A DNA stretch of 64,000 nucleotides from Doryteuthis pealeii (taxonomy: Eukaryota > Mollusca > Cephalopoda > Myopsida > Loliginidae). Position 1 is the first letter of the stretch. Each line of letters begins with the position of its first letter. The translations under genes and the position numbers were made by a program. Location: contig CM042157.1 of the NCBI GenBank assembly GCA_023376005.1, positions 60,368,773-60,432,772 on the forward strand. Direction: 5' to 3'. The notes beneath the pieces were generated by a model. That model saw only the letters and a program-made list of their open reading frames with translations, was not told the origin of the DNA and made no database searches. Shown piece by piece: positions 32,632-43,108 of this stretch.

Positions 32632-33095
32632 TTTACCATTCCCTCCACACAAGCAGGATGCAACACACGGTCAATTTTGTAGTGGAGTTTAAAATATATT
32701 TGGGAAAGGTATGCAACCAACTATTCTCTTTTCAGCTATGGGTAAATAATAGGGCATTCTGGGCTCTTTATATATATTTACTAACCCCTCGCACAAGCAG
32801 GATGTGACACAAGGTCAATTTCTTAGTGGAGTTTATAAGATAGAATTCAGAGTTTTCTTTATCTTAGGTGGGTGCCTTACCAATGTTAAAGAGCCCAGTA
32901 TAGTGCTAATACCATTGGGAAAGGTATGAATCCAACTACTCTCCCTCAAGCTATGGGCAAATAATAGTAGGGCAGATTTGCTAGGTAACCAGTCTAGGAG
33001 AAGGAAAACTGAATTCAAACCTGTCGACTGCACTACACTGACTGCAGTCAAACTCCACTTAAAAAATTGATCTTGTGTCACATCCTGCTTCTTAA
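32632..33095. repeat. Cluster of four SINE A fragments in alternating orientation
   Basis: Minus 3' end (32632-32700), plus body (32700-32772), minus 3' half (32775-32905) and plus body with 3' end (32905-33095). Shared blocks include ACAAGCAGGATG, GGGAAAGGTATG and AAGAGCCCAG. It suggests repeated insertion or inversion at an AT-rich hotspot. Confidence 0.75.
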
Positions 33096-33314
33096 AACAC
33101 ACACCCCTCAGGCAATATATGGAGGGCATCTTTTTATTTTGCTAGTTCTTATAAAATCCTTAAAACAAAGTAAGATTGTAAGTGAACAGTCACAAAGTGC
33201 AAATAGATAAGTTAAAAAAAAGAAAAAGAAAAAGAAAAGAAAAAAAAAAAAAGAGCCAGCAGCTCGAAGGGAGACGAGTTGACCAAGTTCAAAGTCTTGT
33301 CTAGCCAGCTAGGT

Positions 33315-33446
33315 CTAACAAAATATGCTTGATCTATCACCCTGGACTGAAAACAGCTGTTAACTGTCTCCTAGTAAGGAAACCAGTCCAGGAGATGTTA
33401 ACAGCTGTTTTTAGTTCAAGGTGCTAGATCAAGCATATCTTGTTAG
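33315..33446. mobile_element. Foldback MITE (about 57-bp arms)
   Basis: CTAACAAAATATGCTTGATC at the left is complementary to GATCAAGCATATCTTGTTAG at the right. The arms continue through AACAGCTGTTAAC with few mismatches. Confidence 0.8.
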
Positions 33447-33449
33447 AAC

Positions 33450-34045
33450 ATTGTTTTGTTTTACAGCATATCAACCTTGGTGGGTTATTTAATGCCAGCA
33501 AAGTTTTGATAGTAGCAATAGTTTGGAAGAAAATTTTTAAAACTAAATTTTTTTTTTTTTTAAATAAATTTTCTATTTAACCCATAGATGGGACACTAAC
33601 AGGTACTACCACTCCGGATCAGAGTGAACCTAGGAGCAATGGTAATGAAGGAGTGATCCACATTCCCCAGACCTTCAAAACTGGAACCTCACCATCAGAT
33701 AGTTTAACATCATTCCCAGGACAAAAGACCTTCATCTACCGCCTTCTAGCACATATGATAAAAAGGATTGGGGGTTGCCATAAAGGCAGTAGGGTTAAGA
33801 CAATCATATAGGCGCTAGGGCTTAACATGGCCAGCCGATTGATCGGAGGGGTCTCTCCGACCACCCATCTAGCTTAAGTAAGGAGCAAAGTGGAGTGTTG
33901 CATGTCATATACTGCTCAGCCACTAGGATTCCATCCTTAAGTATCACAGGTCGCCACCCACAGCCAACAGGTGACCCATTGGGGGAGGTCGGGTCTTACC
34001 CCTCCACAGAGGTGCAGTCAGTGTAGCCAACAGGGCTAGTTAGAA
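33450..34045 (-). mobile_element. Family C, near full length
   Basis: Family D terminus (TTGTTTTACAGCATATCAAC), AACCCATAGATGGGACACTA, GATTGATCGGAGGGGTCTCT, and the 5' end at CAGAGGTGCAGTCAGTGTAG. Same structure as 16613-17210 in the opposite orientation. Confidence 0.8.
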
Positions 34046-34195
34046 CCTAGTCTGCCTTAATATTCATCAATAGCTGGGAGAGAACAGATGGATTCATACC
34101 TTTCCCAATGGCATTGGTGCAAAGGGAAATACAAACAGCTTTGACAGGATTTGAACTTTAGTCACCAATTATATATCTTATGACAATAACCAGAG
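34046..34195 (-). repeat. SINE A, 3'-truncated
   Basis: Body and head on minus: AGCTGGGAGAGAACAGATGG, GGATTTGAACTTTAG and 'tatgacaataacca'. Confidence 0.7.
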
Positions 34196-35027
34196 GGAGA
34201 ATGTACAATAATGTATATATGGATACGCACTCACACCAGGGATTCCCAGCCTTATCTCATCTTACTCCACACAACTGTAGAATAATCATACTAGTTCCAA
34301 TTACCATCGAATTGGTAAGACAAGGCAGCAAGTAGTTGTAACTGAATACAAACCTATCTTGCTGCAATATCAATGCAGAATGCAGGGTTATTTATGAAGG
34401 CTCATAACCTCATAGAAACCAAGCAGACAGGACTCAGGGAATGGAATCACCCAAATGCAAGAATGGACTATTCTTGATTTCAATAAGTACCAACTGTCTT
34501 GGCACTGGTTCAGTTGTGCTTAACTAGTTGCTGTCATTCAAACCAACAGTACACTCACTTCAACAACAACAACCACTTAATAAAAAACTTATGTATATAA
34601 GCCAGAAGTCAGCTTCTATATTTGTAAATCTGACAGCTTTTAAAGCATAAAGGAGTATATTTAAGCACCTTCCCACACTTGACAAAAAAGTCTCAATAAA
34701 AAAAATTTACTGTTTATTTTTGAAGGTCAGAAAACAAAGAACTGAGATTTTAAGATACTGATATTGTAATATAATGGCTGCCTCCTAAACAACTAGTGTT
34801 GAATCCCAATTCATGTTGGAATAACAGGAAATGACAAATCTGCTTCAGCTGCAAAATTCTATCTATTCACATCACAACTCATAAATAAAGAAATTGACCC
34901 AAACTTCAAGGTCCCTTTTACAAACCTATAGAAGATTTATTAAACAAAAATAGCGACAATGTTGAAATAGTAGTGCACAACAAATTATTATCAATTAAGC
35001 CAACACTAGGAGAATGGAAGCCGGGAT
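34196..35027. other. No gene seen
   Basis: Apparently single-copy sequence within the window. No coding frame of note. Confidence 0.5.
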
Positions 35028-35135
35028 ATAATTATTTACTAAGCTTAGTTTAGATTTGGCACAAGGCTAGAAGTATGAGGCACCCAATGAAAATCAAACT
35101 CACTAACAATAGTTTGCTAACCATTACACTATGTG
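35028..35135 (-). repeat. tRNA-like repeat T (minus)
   Basis: The reverse complement matches the roughly 115-bp units at 54415-54780: TAGTGTAATGGTTAGCAA (A-box-like), GAGTTTGATTTTCATTGG (B-box-like) and 'taagcttagtaaat'. Confidence 0.65.
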
Positions 35136-35513
35136 AATATAGAAAATCCTGAGAGGAGGAGGTAGTACTGGTGCAGCTGCACATTGGCCACACAAGACTT
35201 ATGCACTTATGCAGAATGTCACCTTAAAGAATTATTTTTTAAATGTAAAAAGAATTAAAAATATCTATAAAAAAAAAAAAAAAAAAAAAAAAATTTAAAT
35301 AACTAAAATAAAATAAATTGAAATAAAATAAAAATAAAAAATAAATTAAAATAAAATAAAATAAAAAAAAAAATTTTTTAAATTACCCTCATTTATTGAA
35401 TGACTGTCATACAACAATTTAAGTGTCAAATTGAAAGATAAATTGGAATCCACTAAAGAAGAAAAAAAAAAAAAAAAAAAATGCCAAATAAAATAATTCT
35501 TTTTCAGATTTAA

Positions 35514-35563
<50 letters not shown>

Positions 35564-35565
35564 AA
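35136..35565. repeat. A-rich low complexity with (AT)n at 35518-35560
   Basis: AAAAT/AAATAA-type low-complexity DNA and a terminal AT microsatellite. Confidence 0.85.
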
Positions 35566-37828
35566 TGAAAGCTCTGAAAAATTGTAAAGACTACAAGTAA
35601 CAGTCAGACTTTCCTAACAAAATGGAATAAGAAAAATAAACTTTAAAAAAATCTTTTTGAAAAAAAGAAAATATGTAATTTGTTATATGCCAACATGCAT
35701 CAACATCAAAAGTGAAAGTCTTGATAGATTGGTTTCTTTTTTTGCACTAACATGAATCGGCTTGTCAACAAAAGAAATTCATCAACATTAAAACAAAAGC
35801 AAAAATTTAGTGCAACAATAACTGTCACTGTTGATTATGTTAGTGCACCATGACAACAAAACATAAGCAAAGATTCAAAGCTACTTAAAAAGCTCATAAT
35901 TTGTAGACATAGGTTGGTAGTTTTGTTTGACAGCATATCAACCCTTTTCAGGTCATTTAATGCTGAATCAAGTTATTTTGATAAAAGTTTCTATGTTTCT
36001 CAGCACATGAGTAGCACTGCTTGGGTAATCTGATCTAGAGCTTCACCAGCAGATGCAGTTTAGTGTCATACCCAGGACACAAAAGTATATATCAAGGCAT
36101 TATAGAAGATGAGACATAGGTATGGCCAAATTTTGCTGTGTTTTTACCCTCCATAAATTAAAATTCAATTAAACTTGGGGGGGGGGAAAAAAAAAATCAA
36201 GGAAACTTAATTTTTACTATATTATGAAGGTTTTTTTTTTTTTTAATCATATGTAAAAATTATGTTTTACAAGAGAAATTAAAAAATTAAAATCTGTATC
36301 GGTCAAAATGGCGAATTTTGTCATTTTTTCTCTCTTGAAGATGTGCTCTTTTTAACAGGATTAATTTCATTGCTATAATTAAGGAATTCATTAAAAAAGA
36401 TTCATATGTGAATTTGGGCTCTGTTTTAAAGAAAAATTTAAAATAAGTGAGAATTTATATCTAAAATTTTTTATAAAAGTTAAAAGAAAGAGTGAGGTGC
36501 TGTCATACTGAAATTTTGGCCATACTTTTTAATTACACATTATGATGATAGTTTTCAATAGAAAATTAAAAATGTTTTTTTTTTCAATAGAAGTTTAAGA
36601 TAAGATTTTTCAAAGAAAGTTAAAAATAACGAATTTTCATTAGAAGGCTAAAAATAAGGCCTTATCAAAGTCTTAATTGACATCTTTTTTCCCCAACAAT
36701 TCTATTTCATATTTAAAGTAATAAAAAGTACTGAGAATATTTGATATTTCCTTATCTCATGAGTGAGACTTGATAACCCAACATAAAAAGTTGTAAAAGA
36801 AATTATCTTAAATGATTGCAAATTAAGAAATCTTAAGTAGGAACTGCTTGGTTGAAAATGCCCTACTTTTTGCAAATAGATTTTTTTTTAATTACTCCAT
36901 ACTTTATTCATAGACAACAACACCAGATTTGTACAGGAGTAAAACAGGCAAAGACTGTATTATAACTACTAGCTTAAAAGTTGCCCTATTGGGTGCAATT
37001 AAGCTAACTTCTGCAAATGGCTTATGGCACTTCATGCATTGAGTACATATTAAATTTTATTAAACTTTAACAATTTTTCAAACAATTAATAGTTTTCATC
37101 AAAACAATGATATAATTTATCCATTTGGAACTTTAAAAAAAAAATTTAAAAAATTAAAAAAAAAAAATTTTTTTTTTTAAATTTAAAAAAAAAAAATCAA
37201 TGAAAACCATGGCAGTAATTAAAATTCAAGGATTCAGCCCAGAATAATTCTAATTTGCTCACGTAATTGGCCTGATTTCAAAATGGTATGATATGTTGGG
37301 TTACGGTCTCTGGGAGTAAAGTTGAAAAAAATATGACTTACTGACATTCACATTTATCATCATTTTGTCTAATACGGTTGGACAATAATTAATACAGAAG
37401 GTCAAAAGGACCATAATTATAAAATCAGTAAAATCCAAGTGAAAATAAATATTTATTATTTCAACCAATCTAATTCATCAAGCTGCAACTCAATCAATTA
37501 AGAGAGAACAGAATTAAAAAATAAAATGAGAGAGAAAGAAGCTACAATATTTCAGGCCAAGTTCTGAGAAGGAAATGTTTAAAAATAGCCAAGTCATCCA
37601 AACAAGAACTAAAAATAAAAGAAAAATTATCCGTTACTTCAAGATGGTCAAAAGAATTACCAAGAGAATAAAAAAGATGAAAGAGGAAGAAGAGTGATAA
37701 ATAAAAGATAAATAAGAAACAGGATTTATAAATAGAAATCCAAGTGACCAAGCAGGATTAAACAAGTCTTTTCCTTTTAAGAAATTCTCTTTGGTTTCAT
37801 TGCACTATGGGAAAATCATCTAAACATT
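35566..37828. other. No gene seen; AT-rich
   Basis: A family D 3' end lies at about 35915-36010 (minus: AGCATATCAACCCTTTTCAG). A-T homopolymer blocks lie at 37130-37198. I recognise nothing else across more than 2 kb. Confidence 0.5.
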
Positions 37829-38049
37829 GGACCGTATTACCTTTAGGCACACCTTTTTGATCTCGATTAAGAAAGGACATGTTTATCATTTACACCGTCA
37901 ATATCTGGTTGTTTTAACAGACGATTTTTAGATTTTTTTTTTTTAATTATAAAACTAACCCCTAACCCTAACAAACAACCGGATATTGACGGTGTAAATG
38001 AAAAACATGTCCTTTCTTAATCGAGATCAAAAAGGGGTAATAATGGTCC
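37829..38049. mobile_element. Foldback MITE with telomere-like core
   Basis: The ends (GGACCGTATTACC at left; the right end reads GGACCATTATTACC inward) and inner arms (TTTTTGATCTCGATTAAGAA and complement) pair over about 90 bp. The loop contains CTAACCCCTAACCCTAAC at about 37963-37980. Confidence 0.8.
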
Positions 38050-38224
38050 TAAATATTTACTAACAAGGATGACCCCTTTTGATATAAAAAAAGGGAATCA
38101 CATTCAACTGAATAATTTACCAATATTTGATTTCTGTTTAAATAAAGAATTTTTAAATCCAACAATCTCAAAAAGTAGTTTACCTCAGATTATCATCTAC
38201 ATATATATTATTACTAAAGATCTC

Positions 38225-38229
<5 letters not shown>

Positions 38230-38271
<42 letters not shown>
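38230..38271. repeat. (AT)n microsatellite
   Basis: AT run immediately before a family F element. Confidence 0.95.
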
Positions 38272-38276
<5 letters not shown>

Positions 38277-38575
38277 GCTGATACCTTTTTGATCTACTGC
38301 ATCCTGGGACACACATATTTGCTTTGAATGAGTCCCCAGGAAAATTTATGGGTTCAAACTAAAGCCGTTTAACTCCTACCTTGTAACCTATCCTCTGTAA
38401 TTAATTTCTAAGAAACTATTGAAATGTATTTACAGTTAGCTTGAAATGGAGGAGGAATAAAAAAAAAAAAAAAAAAAAAAAGAAAAACACTGGAACTCAT
38501 AGATATGATTTTACTGCATCCTTTTAGATGTTTGTGCATCAGGGATGCAGGATGCGTACCTATCAGCATCTCTGT
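38272..38575 (+). mobile_element. Family F element (10-bp TIR)
   Basis: Begins GTGATGCTGATACC and ends CCTATCAGCATC, giving a GATGCTGATA inverted terminus. Homologous to 41540-41888 and 57243-57590 (plus) and 52075-52290 (minus). Shared blocks are GTATTTACAGTTAG and ATGATTTTACTGCATCCTTT. No coding capacity. Confidence 0.7.
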
Positions 38576-38818
38576 ATATAGGATAGATAGATATACTGAT
38601 AGATAAATAATATAGTATGCTGTATTGATATGCAAATAGTGCTCAATATCATTGATAGAGCATGTACAAGTTGTATAGTCACAGGGGGTTGTTTATTTCT
38701 TCCTAAGCTTGTGGGTTCTTTTCAGAGAGAGGGAGAGAAAGTATGGTCAAACTATTCTATCCTAAGTCATGTTCAGTACTACTATCCAAACCCATACGGG
38801 GAACCGGGAGCCACGTTT

Positions 38819-38899
38819 GGTTGGGGGTGGGTAGTGGATTTTCCTTTTCTCTAGATAGGGAGTATTTCAGAAAGGAAAATCCACTACCCATCCCCAACC
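38819..38899. repeat. Perfect-type hairpin, 31-32-bp arms
   Basis: GGTTGGGGGTGGGTAGTGGA at the left is matched by its complement ending at 38899 with one mismatch. The loop is about 18 nt. Confidence 0.85.
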
Positions 38900-38939
38900 A
38901 CCCCTCCCCTTACCGACAACCTCCTGTTTCACCATTTTG

Positions 38940-39110
38940 AAAATGTCAATCATTGAAGTAAGTACTATATCAAAGTCCTGAAGAAGGTCTAACAGACTGA
39001 AACGTTGCATTGTCGACACCACTACCCACAATAAACATCCATTTTCTATAACATCCTGTGTTTGTCTACCTTTCTCCACATACTGTCGGATTAACCTCCT
39101 CATATTTCTC
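38940..39110 (+). repeat. PLE-type tail with hammerhead-like core
   Basis: CTGAAGA (38978-38984), helix GGTCT/AGACT with an AAC loop (38986-38998), GAAA (38999-39002) and a possible GTC cleavage triplet near 39012-39014. It is followed by CCACAATAAACATCC and TGTCGGATTAACCTCCTCAT. Stem I can form only about 3 bp, so activity is doubtful. Confidence 0.45.
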
Positions 39111-39125
39111 CCATATTATATATAT

Positions 39126-39192
39126 ATGAGTATAGATAAAAGGATATGAAAACACCACAAAATGCTGTTCATATCCTTTTATCTATACTCAT
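39126..39192. repeat. Hairpin, 23-bp arms
   Basis: GAGTATAGATAAAAGGATAT and complement around a roughly 17-nt loop. The same sequence, less well paired, recurs around 53165-53380. Confidence 0.8.
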
Positions 39193-39218
39193 ACCGTCGG
39201 ATTCATTTCCTTTCTTTT

Positions 39219-39221
<3 letters not shown>

Positions 39222-39249
<28 letters not shown>
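39222..39249. repeat. (AT)n microsatellite
   Basis: AT run at the left edge of the large palindrome. Another flanks its right edge at 39614-39630. Confidence 0.95.
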
Positions 39250-39252
<3 letters not shown>

Positions 39253-39354
39253 AAAATGGAAAAGGAATTGAATCCGACAATATGAGGAAAAATGAGTAAA
39301 GAAAAGAAATGTAAATGGATAAAATGAATTTAATCGATATCACATTAATCGATA

Positions 39355-39435
39355 TCACTTACACATGTGTTTCGGTCAGTTTATGTGTGTGAAAATATTT
39401 CGCACACATAGAAGAATCGACCTTCATCAGAGTGA
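39355..39435 (-). ncRNA. Hammerhead ribozyme-like motif (minus)
   Basis: Mirror copy in the other arm of the palindrome, with CTGATGA read at 39430-39424. All pairings are the same because the arms appear identical. Confidence 0.65.
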
Positions 39436-39461
39436 ACATTTATTTTTTAAATAATAAATGT

Positions 39462-39542
39462 TCACTCTGATGAAGGTCGATTCTTCTATGTGTGCGAAAT
39501 ATTTTCACACACATAAACTGACCGAAACACATGTGTAAGTGA
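39462..39542 (+). ncRNA. Hammerhead ribozyme-like motif (plus)
   Basis: Stem I TCACT (39462-39466) pairs with AGTGA (39538-39542). Core CTGATGA is at 39467-39473. Stem II is GGTC (39475-39478) with GACC (39520-39523), extended by ATGTGTG/CACACAT. GAAA is at 39524-39527, a minimal stem III CAC-AT-GTG at 39528-39535, and U-A at 39536-39537 forms the expected cleavage dinucleotide. Every conserved core position of a type I hammerhead is present. The very short stem III is typical of PLE hammerheads, which may act as dimers. Activity is inferred, not shown. Confidence 0.65.
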
Positions 39543-39630
39543 TATCGATTAATGTGATATCGATTAAATTCATTTTATCCATTTACATTTCTTTTCTTTA
39601 CTCATTTTTCCTCATATATATATATATATG

Positions 39631-40025
39631 TGTGTGTGCATAGCAGTGAAAAGCATCAATATCATCAAGAATTGCCATTACAATAGGGGGCAGTTAACAG
39701 CTTTACAGGTCATCTTGTATACAGATAAAAATCATTATCAACATCTCTCTCTACTTTGACCAGAAAAGTGTAATGTGGACTTTACGCACGAATCATGTGA
39801 CTGTTTGATAAAATAGTTGCAGACCATTGTTTTCTGTGAGAATTCACGCAAATTTTATGTGTCGGGATATTTCTGTCAGGTTAAAAATCATAATGGTATT
39901 CACATTCACGACAAGCTTTTCCCACAAGCATTAATGGAACAGAGAACAAAAAGGTTATGAGATGACCAAGTGAAATAAGAATAGATATGCTCTCTTAATA
40001 AGTTTTATACCAATCTAGTTTTTTA
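39631..40025. other. No gene seen
   Basis: No recognised repeat or gene. Confidence 0.5.
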
Positions 40026-40080
40026 GACCAGGCATCGGCAACTTTTTTCGAGAAGTGGGCCACTTGAGATGGCTTACTAT
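40026..40080 (+). repeat. hAT-like terminus, truncated
   Basis: CCAGGCATCGGCAACTTTTT followed by GAAGTGGGCCAC resembles the left end of hAT elements like that at 21770. No right end was found. Confidence 0.45.
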
Positions 40081-40086
40081 TAGGCA

Positions 40087-40560
40087 GTTGGTTGGATTAT
40101 ACGGCATTTCAACCCTTGTTGGGTTATTTTATACCAAAAACCTTTATTCATTCTGGTTGGGTATTCAATATATTTTCAACTCCTTTTTTAATTTATTTTA
40201 GCCGTAAATGGGATCCTAACAGGTACTACCACTCTGGGCCAAACCCGGGAATAATAGCAATGAAGGGGTACTCCACACTCCCCAGAGCTCCAGAATTGGA
40301 ATGTCACCACTAGATGCAGTTTAGCGTTATACCCAGGACATGGTCAGTTTTTGTTTTGTTTTTTGGCATATTAAACCTATTTTGGGTCATCTAATACTGA
40401 ATCAAGTCATTTTGATAAATACAGGTTGGTTACAACACCTGCTATTGCATAAGTACTCACCAATTAAGTATTGAACAGGCTCATTACTGCTTAACATTGG
40501 TGATTTAGCAGGAACCGGTGTTTTCACCATGACTTGACTGTCATATTATCTAAAGCACAT
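40087..40560 (-). repeat. Family C partial copy plus family D long form
   Basis: Family C from GTTGGTTGGATTATACGGCA to 'ccaggacatggtcag' (40087-40342), immediately followed by another family D 3' end (40350-40560) like that at 945-1140. Confidence 0.7.
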
Positions 40561-40617
40561 CTCAAAATGATAAAAGTACTTAAAACCAATGTATGAGATG
40601 TGTTCTGAAAGAAATGC

Positions 40618-40618
<1 letters not shown>

Positions 40619-40657
<39 letters not shown>

Positions 40658-40672
40658 AGAGAGAGAGAGAGA

Positions 40673-40744
<72 letters not shown>

Positions 40745-40745
40745 T
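40619..40745. repeat. (AT)n(AG)n compound microsatellite
   Basis: AT run followed by about 90 bp of GA repeat. In copy 2 (56325-56450) the GA part is interrupted by ATGG and shorter. Confidence 0.95.
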
Positions 40746-40821
40746 AATATGGGTGCTTTTATATTTATAAGTAAGCAGTGATGAATATCACCGATAGACC
40801 ATTTATATTTAAGTTAAGGTA

Positions 40822-40962
40822 GCGTAGACAGAGTCAACAGCGACTGGTTACTGATATTTTCTCGCCTATGTGATATTCAGACCAATTAACTGATTGGTTA
40901 GTTGGTCTGAAGATCGCATAGGCAAGAAACTGTTAGTAACCAGACGCCATTGACTGCACTAC
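40822..40962. mobile_element. Foldback MITE (about 65-bp arms)
   Basis: GTAGCGTAGACAGAGTCAAC / GCCATTGACTGCACTAC arms continue through CTGGTTACTGATA and CGCCTATG to a TGA centre. Repeated in copy 2 at about 56522-56663. Confidence 0.8.
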
Positions 40963-41089
40963 TAAAAAAAAAATTCAATGTAATCAAAAGCACCTCAACC
41001 ATTTTCACTACAGAAGACCATATATGTAAACATCTGATTTAAAAAATAGGGAAAAGTGGAGTTCCAGAGCATATGGAGTGATTCTTTCA

Positions 41090-41400
41090 ATCTCATTACT
41101 CCCAGATCCACTGACTTAGAGTGATAGCACCTATTAGGGTTCTATCTATGATAAACTTTTGTACTGTCATCCAAGTAATACAAGCTGGACACTGCTGGAG
41201 AAGCAAGGATGAACACATAAAAGACATTCTCAAGACATACGGACCCACCAGTATAGGCTGACAAGCAAAAGCCTACATCACAAGTTTTTGTGCGGATTCT
41301 GGATGCCGTGTGGGCGACCTGCCAAGGGCAATAACCAATAGGGATGGATGGCAAGAAAGTCATGGGTATCCGTGCTGTCAGCGTGACATGATAATATAAT
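41090..41400. repeat. Family C fragment and family G
   Basis: 'gatagcacctattagggttc' is a small plus-oriented family C piece. 41165-41395 is a unique-looking block whose end recurs at 21465-21520. Confidence 0.5.
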
Positions 41401-41539
41401 TGGAGATGATAATTGTTAAATTGACTTCATGAAACAAATCAACCAACTACCTTGGCCTCTGGACATAAAATAATCCAAGATGGGTTGACATGCCATTAAA
41501 ATCAATCACTATCAATAGCTTATGAAAGTATAATGCAGT

Positions 41540-41888
41540 GATGCTGATAGCTTTTTAATTTAGTGTGTCCCGGGATGCACAGTTTGGATTTGAATTAGTC
41601 CCCGGAAAATTTGATCGGTTCCAACTAAAGTTTAATAAATTGTAAGGTTTTTATTTATGAAATGAAGAGGGAAAGTTTTCTGTTAAGAAACAACTGAAGG
41701 CATCTAACACCGATTTTGTACCTTATCCAGTGTAATTCATTTCTAAGAAAATATTGAAATATATTAATAGTTAGGTTGAAATGGTGGGGGAAGAAAAAAG
41801 AAAACCACTGAGGTGCATGGATATGATTTTACTACGTCCTTTTAGATTTGTACGCATCAAGGATGCAGGGCACATACCTATCAGCATC
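41540..41888 (+). mobile_element. Family F element
   Basis: Starts AGTGATGCTGATAGC and ends CCTATCAGCATC. 349 bp, homologous to 38272-38575. Confidence 0.75.
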
Positions 41889-41889
41889 T

Positions 41890-42262
41890 TAGCATGATAC
41901 AGGGAACATGAAAAGAGTAGGTGCCAAATAAATTCCATTCACTGGGGTCCAGGAATTGTGCAAACTTAAATCCCCAAAGAGGATTGACATAATATGATTT
42001 TTTATTTAGTAATTATTAACCCTTTGAAAAACCCATTAAGCTTTGTCATACAGATCCAAGTTCTTAGGATGAAAAGCAGTTAAGAGTGAAACAAATGACC
42101 TCTTTTTCACTGACCTAACTCGAGTGTGTGTGTGGGGGGGGGGCTTAAGTATTTCAAGTAGAATAATAAAAAAAAGATAAAAAAATAAATAAAATAAAAT
42201 AAAAATTCTAGTCAGCAAAGAAAGCAGGCTGAGCAGGGCATTAAAGCAAACACTTCATAAGA

Positions 42263-42266
<4 letters not shown>
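41890..42266. other. No gene seen
   Basis: Contains GTGTGTGTGGGGGGGGG at about 42125 (a variable G-run in copy 2) and an A-rich stretch. Confidence 0.5.

Positions 42267-42332
<66 letters not shown>
42267..42332. repeat. (AT)n microsatellite, about 66 bp
   Basis: Uninterrupted AT. In copy 2 (57943-58000) one AT phase shift is present. Confidence 0.95.
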
Positions 42333-42334
<2 letters not shown>

Positions 42335-42858
42335 ATGACCATTAATTGAAACAAGAGAAAAGAACTAAGAGCAAATGACCCAACACTTAAGTGGTGACCA
42401 CATCATGATAATAATGCAAGCATCAGGTTAAGTTCATCTTTCTTTCATTTTACAAAAGACACACACAGACATACACACATGAAGAAAAACAATTTATCTA
42501 TGGTTTCAAGTTATATAAAAAAGAATAAAATAAAACCTTTTCAATGTGAAATGTATTCCCTGGTCATGGTAGGCAATAATAGTGATGATACTACAGAGAA
42601 ACAGTATTTCTTGAGGAGAACTTAAGGTCCCATCTAGCCAAATCTTTGTGCTTTAAGATTTTTCAAAACGGACATTAATTGACAATAAAACAAATTGGCC
42701 TGTTAGAATTCTGCGTGCTTAGGTGACATGTGAGGCCATATATATTAGTAGGCATTGTCTTTACTTATAAATATAGCAAACTATTGTCTATATACACATG
42801 TGTGTGTGTGAAACAGATTTATCTTGGGTAAATCGATCAAGAGACAAAGATGGTACAA

Positions 42859-42894
<36 letters not shown>

Positions 42895-42960
42895 CCCATG
42901 ACAAAATGACAGTAGCAAACAAATCAGAGAGAAGGCAAAAATCATAACAAACCCCTCTCC
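42333..42960. other. No gene seen; (GA)n at 42862-42890
   Basis: Nothing recognised apart from the GA run. Confidence 0.5.
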
Positions 42961-42999
<39 letters not shown>

Positions 43000-43033
43000 T
43001 GTGTCACATCCTGCTTGTGTGGAGGTGTTGGTA

Positions 43034-43077
<44 letters not shown>

Positions 43078-43108
43078 AACACCTCCGCACAAGCAGGATG
43101 TGACACAA
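43000..43108. repeat. Head-to-head SINE A tails around (AT)n
   Basis: A plus-strand SINE A tail (TTGTGTCACATCCTGCTTGT to GGTGTTGGTAAA, 43000-43036) and the complementary tail of the following minus SINE (43073-43108) flank a roughly 34-bp AT tract. Together they form a long hairpin. Confidence 0.85.

Larger units (their letters stand above)
39282..39615. mobile_element. Perfect 163-bp inverted repeat, PLE-type termini
   Basis: 39282-39444 and 39453-39615 appear to be exact reverse complements around an 8-nt centre. GGATT/AATCCGAC motifs just outside resemble the neighbouring PLE-type tail. PLEs can carry terminal repeats in inverted orientation, and such repeats are known to contain hammerhead ribozymes. 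An assembly or long-read foldback artefact cannot be excluded. Confidence 0.75.

Noticed and set aside
37950..37980. Chromosome-end telomere array
   Set aside because: Only two or three degenerate CCCTAA units, inside a transposon-like hairpin.
40655..40745. CRISPR-like or regulatory array
   Set aside because: A plain GA microsatellite in an animal genome.
41142..41363. 73-codon minus frame conserved in both duplicates (also 56846-57067)
   Set aside because: Conservation equals that of surrounding non-coding DNA in the recent duplication, and no recognisable motif is present.
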